Source: Macrostomum hystrix | Taxonomy: Eukaryota; Platyhelminthes; Macrostomidae | Reading direction: 5' to 3' | Assembly: GCA_950097015.1 (NCBI GenBank) | Contig: CATNEN010000033.1 | Span: 5,053,001-5,117,000, forward strand | DNA length: 64,000 bases | Shown here: piece by piece, positions 1-11,408 of the stretch | How the letters are laid out: each line of letters begins with the position of its first letter | How positions within the stretch are numbered: position 1 is the first letter of the stretch | Translations under genes and position numbers: made by a program | The notes under the pieces: model-generated | What the model was told of the DNA's origin: nothing | The model's input: the letters and a program-made list of their open reading frames with translations, nothing else | Database searches by the model: none

Positions 1-320
1 TTTTAGAAGAGATCGTTCTATGGTTTTTAAGAAGCGGAAATTTTAGTGTTTTTAGAAGTTGTCATTCAAGGGTGACTTGGTGGTCATCTTGTATGCATGA
101 ATAGTTTATGTGTAGCCACTGATATTAGCTGCAGCCCTCAACTTTTCCAAGAGCACTTTAGTCTTCCATTTTTTCCTTTGTAATGAACAGATTTCTAGAA
201 GGTGCTTTTTAAAGGAAATTTGTTTCTAACGGAAAAAAAGGTTTAACGGATCAGTTGTTTTCAACTCAGTAAAATTTATCGCAATTAATCGCAACTCCCA
301 CCTCTTCCCCCGAAACGCAG
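1..320 (+). other. intron upstream of the last PISD exon
   Basis: AT-rich, no open frame of interest. It ends in a C-rich tract and the acceptor ...cgaaacgcag at 311-320, directly before a coding exon of PISD. It is read as the 3' part of an intron whose 5' exon lies left of the window. Confidence 0.6.
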
Positions 321-545
321 GATCTGGCAACCAACCAGGCCGGGCGGGCGGCCGCGCGCAGCGGCTTCGCCGACAGGCGCCTGCGGCCAAGTCCGCGCCT
401 GGCCAAGGGCCAGCCGTTCGGCCAGTTCAATCTGGGCAGCACAGTTGTGCTGGTGTTTGAGGCGCCGGCAAGTTTTGATTTCACCGCCTCACCGGGGCAG
501 AGAATCCGAGTAGGGCAAGGACTGGGTCAGAGTGAGGCCGATTGA
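321..545 (+). CDS. PISD: phosphatidylserine decarboxylase, last coding exon (partial gene)
   Basis: Terminal exon of mitochondrial phosphatidylserine decarboxylase, which converts phosphatidylserine to phosphatidylethanolamine at the inner membrane. The exon opens after an AG acceptor at 319-320 and reads 74 codons to TGA at 543-545. It begins DLATNQ and contains the family signature GQFNLGSTVVLVFEAP. The Leu-Gly-Ser-Thr motif (432-443) is the known self-cleavage site: the chain is cut between Gly and Ser and the Ser becomes the pyruvoyl cofactor of the alpha subunit. The tail (FDFTASPGQRIRVGQGLG) matches the usual C-terminal strand order, so the end of the protein looks complete. All upstream exons lie outside the window. 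A minisatellite starts about 50 bp after the stop, so it probably lies in the 3' UTR. Confidence 0.87.
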   Translation, partial: DLATNQAGRAAARSGFADRRLRPSPRLAKGQPFGQFNLGSTVVLVFEAPASFDFTASPGQRIRVGQGLGQSEAD

Positions 546-593
546 CCGCGTGGCGAGCTTGTGCAAACATTAGAGCATTAGTGAGGCTTGCTT

Positions 594-830
594 GATGGAT
601 AAGATAAGGCTTCGAATCCCAAGTATTCGAATCCCAACTGCTCGAATCCCAACTATTGGATTCCCAAATACTCGAGTCCCAAATACTCGAGTCCCTACAA
701 ACTCGAATCCCCACTACTCGAATCCCCAATACTCGAATCCCAACTACTCGAATCCCGACTACTCTAATCCCAACTACTCGAATCCCAAATACTCGAATCC
801 CCACCACTTGATCCCACTTTCTTCATATAT
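594..830 (+). repeat. 15-bp minisatellite after PISD
   Basis: About 14 imperfect copies of a 15-base unit (core actcgaatcccaa, with variants ctcgagtccc and actactcgaatcccc). The unit is a multiple of three, so long open frames run through it on both strands; they are not genes. Weaker echoes (attcttgagtccc, tcttcgaatccc) continue to about 1120. Confidence 0.9.
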
Positions 831-3186
831 CTAAAATCTAATCATCTCACACCCATTTAATCCCGTTTGTTCGATGATCCCAAATCGTCATATTTCAAAA
901 CACTACATGGTCTATAATTCAATATTAAATCCGAAAAATGTTTACCAGTCTCATCTTAGAATTCTTGAGTCCCATTCCTTCGAATACAACTATTATACTC
1001 GTAGTTCCCAAATCTTCGAGTCTCAACTCAAACAAAAAAATTGCATGCAGCTTTGATTCCAATTCCGAATATTTTAAATCAACGATCTTACGATTCGGAC
1101 TCTTCGAATCCCAGTTAGTCGAATTGGCAGGTAGATACAACGTGCGATTTTTGGTTGATCAAGCCTTTTAAAATGTGCGATCTGAATTTTCTATGTGAAA
1201 TGTGAAGCCTGAGAAGAGACTTGGTCAATAAATGAGTCGCCTTGAGCGTATATATGCCCATAGACAACAAAACTAATCGGAAGTATGGTATGTACCTCCC
1301 CGCAATTGCAACGGGCGTTAGTCTATGGTAGCTGTTCCGATTTATTCAGCCCATGCAATTAATTAATGTTAGTGTGATTAACAATATACCATTTAACAAC
1401 GCTGAGCAAGGGTTTTAATGAACATCGTTAAACTATGTCTATGGGGAATCCCACAGGGAATTCCCTTTGGATTCTTGTATTTCAAACGTTAAGTGTGTAT
1501 TTTCGATCATTGAGCAACGCTGGGATTCCCGCCATTAAATACCGCGGGGTTTTAATGGACGACATTAAAACCCCGGTGGAATGTGTATGGTGCAAACAGA
1601 ACCGCTGGGAATCCCAGCGTTACTCAATGAAAATATATACCGGCTATTTCGGGCATCAATGTCTATGGCCTCGGGCGCTGCGCGCTGCGCGTCCTCGGTC
1701 ACAGCCATTGACAATACTTTGCTTTAAAAAATGACGGAGCATAGACTCTGAGACGGTGTATTGTCAAATATGTTCCGCCCGCTGGTCCACAGGAAATAAA
1801 CGATTTATTCACCTATAGGGAAATAATTGAAAACATAGACGCTCGGCGGCGGGCAAAAGGGGGATACATGACGCTTAAAACCGCTTTTAATTGTTTTTTA
1901 AAACTGCTTGGACATTCGTGGCCGATATTCAATGTGTGCAGCAAACGTTCTTCTTAATTTGGAAGACGCCAAAAGTAGCACACACGATGAGTATTTTGTA
2001 TATTTATGTATTAATGTAAATGTAAAGTAAATGTAAATGATGTGACAGTGTGTTTCAATCGTTGTAGTATATTTCTGCTAATCGATCTATTTTTGTATTA
2101 TTCTTCATAATAACATGTATGCTAAATATTAATTGTATGAATACTTTAATTACTATACATTTGTATTTATGGGCATTTTGCGAAATCGTATTCTTTCTTT
2201 TGTGATTGCAAAGTAGCACCTGGTACTGACTTTAAAGTTGCTTTCTGATTGGCTAATTTCCATGCGTACACATGATCGTATTAATTTTTTGCAGGAAATT
2301 TTATTCACTTAATGACCAGGACACTATAATAAACATGCTTTGAGCTCAGTCATCCTTTCCGTACGTTACCTCACCGCGTCTCGCCCGCCCACTCGTCTCA
2401 GTGATGATCCGCGCCTGATATAGATAATCTGAACACTTGTAGCACTCGAACTTAAAGTTTTTCCCTTTCATGGAACCAAATATTATAACATTAACTAATT
2501 AAACCTTACTTGCGTTCAACCGGCCAACTAATATTAATCGCACTTACAATAAGTTAGGCTGCAGGTTTTGGCACAAGAGCGCTAACAATTGCTATATTGC
2601 TACTTATATCAAAATTGCATACCGCTTCATAACGATTGAGTTTCATTTGTCTCCGTTCATTCATAATTTGTCGCAATGAAGCAATTTAATTAAGTGGATA
2701 TTAAAAAATTATGATATCAAAATTAGAAGCTAAAAAATACAAAATATGAAAAATATGTTAATAACATGTGTTTTCTGTGTAAAATAAATAATTATTCTGA
2801 TTAGTCTTTTATTTAAGTAAGTTACCAATGCTTAAATTTAAATGTTCTTTTCGAAGAAACAGAGTTCCCATTCGGCGTTCTGTTGTGTTGACGTGTTATA
2901 AACTTTTGTGTATAATCGAACATTTTAAGTTTCAGTGGCTTAGATTTCCGTAAAATCTAAGAAATCTTAAATAAAAATCACTGAGTAAACACCTTCAAAT
3001 TATACTTCACATTTATTGCGGATAGGTATTGACTCTTATATACTACATAATAGTACATAGTAATTTTTTATATACAGTTATCTTAGCAGTATAACCGAGC
3101 TGTATTATATTTGATTTCTTCGTACACATATATCGTAATATGAGAAGTCTCTAATCTCTAATAACCAGGATCACTTAGATTCAGAA
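831..3186. other. intergenic region between PISD and GGA
   Basis: No convincing gene. 831-1170 holds decayed copies of the preceding 15-bp repeat. 1430-1850 holds fold-back structures (listed separately), including ttgacaatac at about 1708 answered by gtattgtcaa at about 1757. From 1900 to 3186 the sequence is AT-rich with no motif recognised. A four-codon upstream ORF (ATG at 3140) sits just before the GGA start. Confidence 0.5.
1498..1633. repeat. fold-back (MITE-like) inverted repeat
   Basis: The left arm from 1498 (attttc, then attgagcaacgctgggattccc) is answered by gggaatcccagcgttactcaatgaaaat at about 1607-1633. A second, inner pair is ggggttttaatg at about 1546-1557 and cattaaaacccc at 1563-1574, separated by only five bases. 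The whole can fold into a stem of about 60 bp with an internal loop. No coding capacity is seen. It may be a miniature inverted-repeat transposon; no target duplication was identified. Confidence 0.6.
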
Positions 3187-6100
3187 ATGGCTTCAGCTAT
3201 CAAAAGCAAAGGCGATGAAGAACTGGAAATGTGGTTAAGTAAGTAATTCTTTAGCCCTATTGCCTGTGTCTTACTAGATAAATATGTTGGCATTTAATGG
3301 CTTTTAAATTTAATGGCTTACGAAATAGACTTTTTAGCGAAATCTATCATGCATGAATAAATAGTTTGTGTTTCAGACTATGTCATTCTACACTGTCTTT
3401 AGTCTCTTAGTTCTATGAACAGCCTGTTCATTGTAGAAAAGGTTGATATTAAACTGCTTTAAAAACTCTAAACTCGCTTCACCACAGAAGTGGTTGGGTT
3501 AACCATCTAACTATTTATATGCAGCCTATGACAGACAATACATTGTTGAGAGTGGAATAAGACATTATTATATTACTATGAATTGGGCTGGTAAGATTTA
3601 TTATTTATTCTATTTCTTTTCTATCAAAAAGATTTTCTATATTTTTGTATTAGCTTTTATTTGAACTGCTAAGTGAAACTAAGATAAAGGTTTTTAATAT
3701 AGTGTGATTGTACTTTGGTATCTCAAAGGGCAAAATAGTGCAATTGATTCTCTTTGATATTCTTAACAATATTATTATTAAAGATTCAAAAAATGTTTAT
3801 CTATAATATTTTTTGCTAATTATGATACAATAGCTATTTCAAAGAATTATAAGACATCAAAAAGTGGTTACCTACTAAAAAGGAGTCTTTTCTTCAAGAT
3901 GCAACAAGATTAATATCTAGGCCTAGAGAATTAAAAGTTTAGCAATTGATTTTGGAGGGCTTCTTGAACTTCAATTCTATGAAATATGGGTTTTCCAATT
4001 AACTTCAAACTTCACCCACTGTCTTCTAGTGGGTTATAGACTTACTAAAATAAAATGGGTTGTTGACCTACTATATCTTGCAGCTTACCTGTACCTTTCT
4101 TAAAAAAATAAACTAGTTAGTTTAAGTTGACACCTAGTTTTTATTAATGGAAAAATAGAATTAAAACTAATGTGATTTTACATAAAATATATATAAATAC
4201 ACAAAAAAAGATTTCGATTGCAAGAATCTACTTGTTGCTGTAATTTGTCATTATTGTCAGTGTCATATTACCACACATTAAGGTACCCACAAAAGCACTT
4301 AGGCCCACCCTATAATAAATATGATTACTCTTCATTAGATGCCTCTATTGAAGTTTAAAACTATTTATTATTGACATACTCTTTACCCAACCCAAAAATG
4401 CTTAATCACTAAGTCCTACCTAGTGTGGTTTGGGTACCCACCCTTAGGCCTATCCTATAATATGAGTAATTTTCAATAAGCCTGCTTGAATCTATTGAAG
4501 TTTAATCCTATTTATTTGCTAATATCCCACTAATAAAACACCCAACCAACAAAAGATTATAAAATTCCTAATTAACAATGTCCAACTAAGTGGGGTCATC
4601 CTGTGATGGTAAAGCATTCCATAGAAGGTGGTTGCATATGGAACAAAATGGATTTCATGTTTGAACTCAGCACTCCTAAAATCCTCCCATAGTCAGAGAT
4701 TTATGAACCTACTAAAACTGGAACTATTTTATAGGATTTATGTCCAGTAAGCCCGGTTTGTAATATATATACTTAAGGCTTATTTCTTAAACATTCTAGC
4801 TTCTCAGTAGGCCTAGGCAGGATCTCTTGAGCTCCTTTATCTTCAGGATATTCAGGAGATTGAATATTTTAAACAACTAAATTGCTTAACTTAAAATAAA
4901 GTAATAAATTGCAGAAACTTAGCTGTATTTTGACTGTAAAATTTATCTTATTCTTGTTTGTAAAAGATCTTTTGCGCACTCGATTGACCCACATTGGCAC
5001 CCGCACCCAGATCGAGCCACAGACCCGACAAATCGAGAGATCAACTGGGACGCTGTCAATCGGTTCAGCCAGCAAGTCAGCAAGGAGCTGGAGGGGCCGC
5101 AGATAGCCCTGCGCCTGCTGGCTCACAAGATTCAGAGTCCGCAGGAGAATGAGGCTCTCTATGCTTTGGCTGTTACTGAGGCCTGTGTGCGCAACTGTGG
5201 TCCCGTGTTTCACCAGGAGCTAGGAAAATTCCGCTTTCTTAATGAGGTGATTGACCAGTTACCTAAGTTGATTGCGAGGCGTAGCTTGATGTTTGATTTA
5301 TGATTTAATCAATGATATTAAATCCTTCTAGAGGTAAGGCTCATCAAATGAATTTATGTCCTGCCACTATCAGGGTCAGGGATCAATAGTCCGATTCCGC
5401 AATCTTCCCATATTCCCCGATAAATATGCCATCCCCATCTACTCAGAGCCCGAGTGTGATCCTCCGTCTCCTCAGATCCCCAGTGTGATCCGCCATCTCC
5501 CCAGATCCAGAGTGTGATCCGCCATCTCCCCAGATCCCCAGTCTGATCCGCCATCTCCAGATCCCCAGTCTGATCCGTCATCTCCCCAGATCCCCAGTCT
5601 GATCCGTCATCTCCCCAGATCCCCATTGTGATCCGTCATCTCCCCAGATCCCCAGTCTGATCCGTCATCTCCCTAGATCCCGAGTGTGATCCGTCATCTC
5701 CCTAGATCCCGAGTGTGATCCGCCATCTCCCCAGATCCCAAGTGTGATCCGCCATCTCCCCAGATCCCGAGTGTGATCCGCCCTCTCCCTTGATCCCGAG
5801 TGTGATCCGCCCTCTCCCTAGATCCCGAGTGTGATCCGCCCTCTCCCCAGATCCCGAGTGTGATCCGCCCTCTCCCCAGATCCCGAGTGTGATCCGCCCT
5901 CTCCCCAGATCCCGAGTGTGATCCGCCCTCTCCCCAGATCCCGAGTGTGATCCGCCCTCTCCCCAGATCTCGAGTGTGATCCGCCCTCTCCCCAGATCCC
6001 GAGTGTGATCCGCCCTCTCCCCAGATCCCGAGTGTGCTCCGCCCTCTCCCCAGATCCCGAGTGTGATCCGCCCTCTCCCCAGATCCCGAGTGTGATCCGC

Positions 6101-9100
6101 CATCTCCCCAGATCCCGAGTGTGATCCGCCATCTCCCCAGATCCCGAGTGTGATCCGCCCTCTCCCCAGATCCCGAGTGTGCTCCGCCCTCTCCCCAGAT
6201 CCCGAGTGTGATCCGCCCTCTCCCCAGATCCCGAGTGTGATCCGCCTTCTCCCTTGATCCCGAGTGTGATCCGCCCTCTCCCTTGATCCCGAGTGTGATC
6301 CGCCCTCTCCCTAGATCCCGAGTGTGATCCGCCCTCTCCCCAGATCCCGAGTGTGATCCGCCCTCTCCCCAGATCCCGAGTGTGCTCCGCCCTCTCCCCA
6401 GATCCCGAGTGTGATCCGCCCTCTCCCCAGATCCCGAGTGTGATCCGGCCTCTCCCCAGATCCCGAGTGTGATCCGCCCTCTCCCCAGATAGCTAAATTG
6501 GTTTAATTGATTCCCAGGCTGTTTAAATTCGCAAATTCGCAAGCTTCACTCACAATCTTCGTTGTCCAGATCATCAAGATCCTGTCGCCGAAGTACCTGG
6601 GCGCCACGTCCAGCGAGTCAGTGAAGAAGCGGTGCACCGAGTGCCTGTACGGCTGGTCTCGGGGTCTCTACTCAGAGCCTAAGATTCGAGAGGCCTACGA
6701 GATGCTTAAGAAGCAGGGCATAATCACCAAGGACCCGGTCTACATCGACCAGACACTGCGTTCCAATCCCTATTTGCCATTGAAGAGAGGCAAGGATGCC
6801 GCGATCTTCAATGACGACAAAACTGCTCAGGAAATCAGCCGACTACTGAAGTGAGTGGGACTCCATCATGTGTATGCAGTGCTCATATCCTAATCCTGTC
6901 ATTCCCTGTCTTATCCTCCCAAGATCCAAGCGGCCCGAGGACCTGATGGCGGCCAACCGGCTCATCAAGTCCGTGGTGAAGCAGGACAGCGAGCGCATGG
7001 ACCGGCTTTCCAAACGCTTGGAGGAGCTGGAAACTGTGCGCAGCAATGCCCAGCTGCTCAGCGAGATGCTCAACCACTTCAGACCATCTGAGGCGGCCCA
7101 GAGCGACCTGGAGATCATTCGCGAGCTGCACCGAACCCTCCGTGAGGCCCGACCCCGGCTCTACAGGCTGGCCGGCGAGACGGAGACCACCGACGAGGAG
7201 TCAATGAAGGAGGTCCTGGCTGTCAACGATCTGGCCGCCGAGATTCTGCGTCGATGCGCTGAACTGGTTGGCGAAGACCAGCTGAAGGAGGCGGCTTCGG
7301 CGGCATCAACAACTACACCAGCGGCGGTGCCCGCATCGCCCACAACGACTGCCTCATCGTCTACCTCCCTCGGCAGCGGCCTCCTAATTGGTGACGTGGC
7401 ATTCGACCCATTTGATCCGCTGGGCTATCGACCGCCCACAACTGGCGCCCCCGCTTCCACTGCTGCTGGCGGTAGCATCCTCGACCTCCCGGACCTGCCC
7501 CCCGCCTATTCGGCTGCACCTAGCTCCGCCTCCTCCGTATTTAAGTCCAGCATCCCGATGCCTGTCTCATCGGCCAGCGGAAGCGGCGATATCGACTTGC
7601 TGAGCGATCTGTTCTCGTCAACAGCTTCAGTGGGGCCGTCGACTCAGCGCGTTGGCATCGCTCCTATGGTGCCGATCAAAGGCGGCGGCGGTGTCGTCGG
7701 CGGCACCGGCTCAGCCAAGCCCGCCGCAGCCGTGCCGAACCTGGCGCTGAATCCCAGCAAGCAGTCGTCTGGCACGCAGCTGCAGGCGTCCTCTGCCGCT
7801 GCCGAGAGCGCCGTGTTCAAAGGCTTGGACCAGCTGGGCAAAGACTTTCTCATGCGACAGAGTCCGAAGAAGTCGGCGTCTGCCGCTGCTGCTGATTCGT
7901 CTTCGATCGCTTCATTGCTGTCCGCAGCCAGTAATGGAAAGACTGATGATGGCTTCGCGGCCTCGCGGCCTGCCGCCTCGACCGCCTCTTCAGCGGCCGC
8001 CAGCAACGGCGTGGACAGGTACGCACAGTGTGGACAATCTTTGTACTTTTAATTTATTATACTCAGAAATACACTTGGGTGTGAAGGAGGGTGACAGATA
8101 GGCATGGGAGAAAGACAGTTTGGTATTGGGGAAAGACAGTTTGGTATTGGGGAAAGACAGTTTGGTATTGGGGAAAGACAGTTTGGTATTGGGGAAAGAC
8201 AGTTTGGTATTGGGGAAAGACAGTTTGGTATTGGGGAAAGACAGTTTGGTATTGGGGAAAGACAGTTTGGTATTGGGGAGAAAGACAGTTTGGTATTAGG
8301 GAAAGACAGTTTGGTATTGGGGAAAGACAGATTGGAATGTGAAGAAAGGCAGATTGGAATGTGAAGAAATGCAGATTGGAATGTAAAGAAAGGCAGATTA
8401 GATTGTGAAGAAATGCAGATTGGAATGTAAAGAAAGGCAGATTGGAATGTGAATAAAGACAGTTTGATCTGTGGAGAAAGACAGTTTGGTATGGGGAGAA
8501 AGACAGTATGGTATGGGGAGAAAGACAGATTGGTATGGGGAGAAAGACAGATTGGTATTGGGGAAAGACAGTTTGGTATTGGGGAAAGACAGTTTGGTAT
8601 TGGGGAAAGACAGTTTGGTATTGGGGAAAGACAGTTTGGTATTGGGGAAAGACAGTTTGGTATTGGGGAAAGACAGTTTGGTATTGGGGAAAGACAGTTT
8701 GGTATTGGGGAAAGACAGTTTGGTATGGGGGAAAGACAGTTTGGTATGGGGGAAAGACAGTTTGGTATTGGGGAGAAAGACAGTTTGGTATTAGGGAAAG
8801 ACAGTTTGGTATTGGGGAAAGACAGATTGGAATGTGAAGAAAGGCAGATTGGAATGTGAAGAAATGCAGATTGGAATGTAAAGAAAGGCAGATTAGATTG
8901 TGAAGAAATGCAGATTGGAATGTAAAGAAAGGCAGATTGGAATGTGAATAAAGACAGTTTGATCTGTGGAGAAAGACAGTTTGGTATGGGGAGAAAGACA
9001 GTATGGTATGGGGAGAAAGACAGATTGGTATGGGGAGAAAGACAGATTGGTATGGGGAGAAAGACAGATTGGTATGGGGAGAAAGACAGATTGGTATGGG

Positions 9101-11408
9101 GAGAAAGACAGATTGGTATGGGGAGAAAGACAGATTGGTATGGGGAGAAAGACAGATTGGTATGGGGAGAAAGACAGATTGGTATGGGGAGAAAGACAGA
9201 TTGGTATGGGGTGGAAGACAGTATGGTATGGGGAGAAAGACAGTATGGTATGGGGAGAAAGACAGATTGGTATGGGGTGGAAGACAGATTGGTATGGGGA
9301 GAAAGACAGTTTGGTATGGGGAGAAAGACAGATTGGTATGGGGAGAAAGACAGATTGGTATGGGGAGAAAGACAGATTGGTATGGGGAGAAAGACAGATT
9401 GGTATGGGGAGAAAGACAGTATGGTATGGGGAAAGAAATATCTCAGCTCTGAAGAACCAATGTAGCGAAGTGAAATGTCAGATCAGCATTCCCACTGGCT
9501 TTCGCAGCCGCCTGACCAGCCTACCCCCAATGTCCGTGGCCTCTCTGCGGCCGCATCCGGCCTATTCGCCACAGCCGGTGATTCAAAGCGAGCCGGGCGG
9601 CCCCGGCGCTGGTCACGTGACCGTCATGCTACACTTCGCCCAAACCGCCTGCTCACCAGCGCCCGGTGTTGCCGCACTTCTCTGCGCTGTCGCATCGACG
9701 CTTGGCCAGGTGAGCCTCAGCTGGTCATCACAATGAAGCCTTGGCCATATACCGGTCATAGACTTGATCATAGAAAGGAAGCATTGGTCATATAATGAAG
9801 GATTGCTCACAGAATGAAGTATTGGTCATAGAATGAAGCATTGATCATAGAATGAGGCATAGGTCATAGAAACAAAGTCTGGATCCATTGAACAAAGGGA
9901 TAGAAATGAATTCAGGGTCATAGAAATGAAGCCTTGATCATAGAAAGTGTCCGTAGGCTTGGTTTGGGTTAGTAGCGAATTTAGTTTATTAGTCACGATG
10001 TTTCACGATACACTTGCATATATATATAAGTCGATAGTCAACAGGGCTTAAAAGTCAACAGGTGTTGCGTACATCAATAATCAATATTCAGGCTGCGTAC
10101 ATTGGGTCAGAGTGCGGCTGGCGCGCAGGCCTGCAGATCAACCCACAGTTCACTTGCTCAACACAGTTCACGGTTCAATCATTCAAACCCTGGCACTTCA
10201 TAAAGGAAGCATAATTGATCATAGAAATGAAGTCTGGGTCATAGAAATGAAGTCTGGGTCATAGAAATGAAGTCTGGGTCATAGAAATGAAGTCTGGGTC
10301 ATAGAAATGAAGTCTGGGTCATAGAAATGAAGTCTGGGTCATAGAAATGAAGTCTGGGTCATAGAAATGAAGTCTGGGTCATAGAAATGAAGTCTGGGTC
10401 ATAGAAATGAAGTCTGGGTCATAGAAATGAAGTCTGGGTCATAGAAATGAAGTCTCGGTCATAGAAATGAAGTCTGGGTCATATAAATGAAGTCTGGGTC
10501 ATAGAATTGAAGTCTGGGTCATAGAAATGAAGTCTGGGTCATAGAAATGAAGTCTCGGTCATAGAAATGAAGTCTGGGTCATATAAATGAAGTCTGGGTC
10601 ATAGAAATGAAGTCTGAGTCATAGAAATGAAGTCTGGGTCATAGAAATGAAGTCTGGGTCATAGAAATGAAGTCTGGGTCATAGAAATGAAGTCTGGGTC
10701 ATAGAAATGAAGTCTGGGTCATAGAAATGAAGTCTCGGTCATAGAAATGAAGTCTCGGTCATAGAAATGAAGTCTGGGTCATAGAAATGAAGTCTGGGTC
10801 ATAGAAATGAAGTCTGGGTCATAGAAATGAAGTCTCGGTCATAGAAATGAAGTCTGGGTCATATAAATGAAGTCTGGGTCATAGAATTGAAGTCTGGGTC
10901 ATAGAAATGAAGTCTGGGTCATAGAAATGAAGTCTGGGTCATAGAAATGAAGTCTGGGTCATAGAAATGAAGTCTCGGTCATAGAAATGAAGTCTGGGTC
11001 ATAGAAATGAAGTCTGGGTCATAGAAATGAAGTCTGGGTCATGTTGCAGATATCGTTCCTATGTGCCTGAAGTGTCTATTTCTATCAGTGCCTGAGGCGT
11101 ATTTAGCGTCTGTTTCTAATTTAAATTGCGCATGACAGGCCTGCGAGGACGTGACCCTGACCGTGACCTGCCGGCGCGAGCCCAACTCGGTGTTGACTCA
11201 GGCACCCAGCGGCTTCAGCCTGCCGGCGAGCTCGCCGATGCTGCCTGCCGCCGCGCCTATCACCCAGTGCCTGCTGGTGCTGGACCCGGCCGAGAAGAGC
11301 CTGGCCTTCTCGCTGACCTATAGGCTAGCTGGCGAGGCAGCCGTCCGCACCCAGAAGAGCCTGCCGGTGGTGCTGCCCGATGACCTTCTGGAGACTGATG
11401 CTTCCTGA
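3187..11408 (+). CDS. GGA: GGA clathrin adaptor (VHS-GAT-GAE), six exons, complete
   Basis: Golgi-localised, gamma-ear-containing, ARF-binding adaptor that sorts cargo from trans-Golgi to endosomes. Exons: 3187-3238, 5011-5246, 6570-6850, 6924-8018, 9508-9709, 11139-11408. They join in phase (1,0,2,2,0) to 711 residues, close to animal GGA length. Start is the first in-frame ATG after a TAA at 3136. The VHS domain spans residues ~18-160 (LNRATDPTNREINW; FHQELGKFRFLNE joined to IIKILSPKYLG). The GAT domain follows at ~190-310 (SKRPEDLMAANRLIK, which binds ARF-GTP and ubiquitin in the family). A Ser/Ala/Pro-rich hinge (~310-560) has clathrin-box-like acidic-Leu stretches (DLLSDLF). The GAE ear is the last ~130 residues (VTVMLHFAQTA; ITQCLLVLDPAEKSLAFSLTYRL). 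Introns 2, 4 and 5 are mostly minisatellite; intron 3 is only 73 bp. Exon ends are inferred from family alignment plus splice consensus. Confidence 0.93.
5390..6490 (+). repeat. 29-bp minisatellite in GGA intron 2
   Basis: About 37 tandem copies of a 29-base unit: gatcccgagtgtgatccgcc followed by ctctcccca. The first ~10 units are more diverged (catctcc variant, 'cagtctgatccgtc'); the rest are nearly identical. Because 29 is not a multiple of three, each strand gives a long open frame with a 29-residue period; these frames are artefacts. Confidence 0.95.
8085..9440 (+). repeat. 21/22-bp minisatellite in GGA intron 4
   Basis: Tandem copies of gaaagacagtttggtattgg(g), and towards the right of a 22-base variant with gacagattggtatggggaga. 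A ~210-bp block at about 8277-8490 recurs at about 8767-8985, including the diverged 'aaggcagattggaatgtga' stretch and the 'ttgatctgtgg' landmark. The array therefore grew by block duplication as well as by single units. The array sits between the donor at 8019 and the acceptor at 9506-9507. Confidence 0.95.
10200..11043 (+). repeat. 20-bp minisatellite in GGA intron 5
   Basis: About 42 copies of catagaaatgaagtctgggt, with scattered g-to-c and a-to-t variants that themselves recur at fixed spacing. Degenerate forerunners of the unit (tcatagaatgaagcattgg and similar) are spread over 9735-9960. The intervening 9960-10200 is unique sequence. Confidence 0.95.

Noticed and set aside
5694-6542. 282-residue minus-strand open frame and others over the same array
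   Set aside because: Pure tandem 29-bp repeat inside a GGA intron; the frame is open only because the unit has no stop in any phase.
8944-9736. 173- and 256-residue frames rich in Gly/Glu/Lys/Trp
   Set aside because: They are the intron-4 minisatellite read in frame; only the part after 9508 is GGA exon 5.
10200-11043. CRISPR-like regular array
   Set aside because: Units are head-to-tail with no unique spacers, in a eukaryotic intron.
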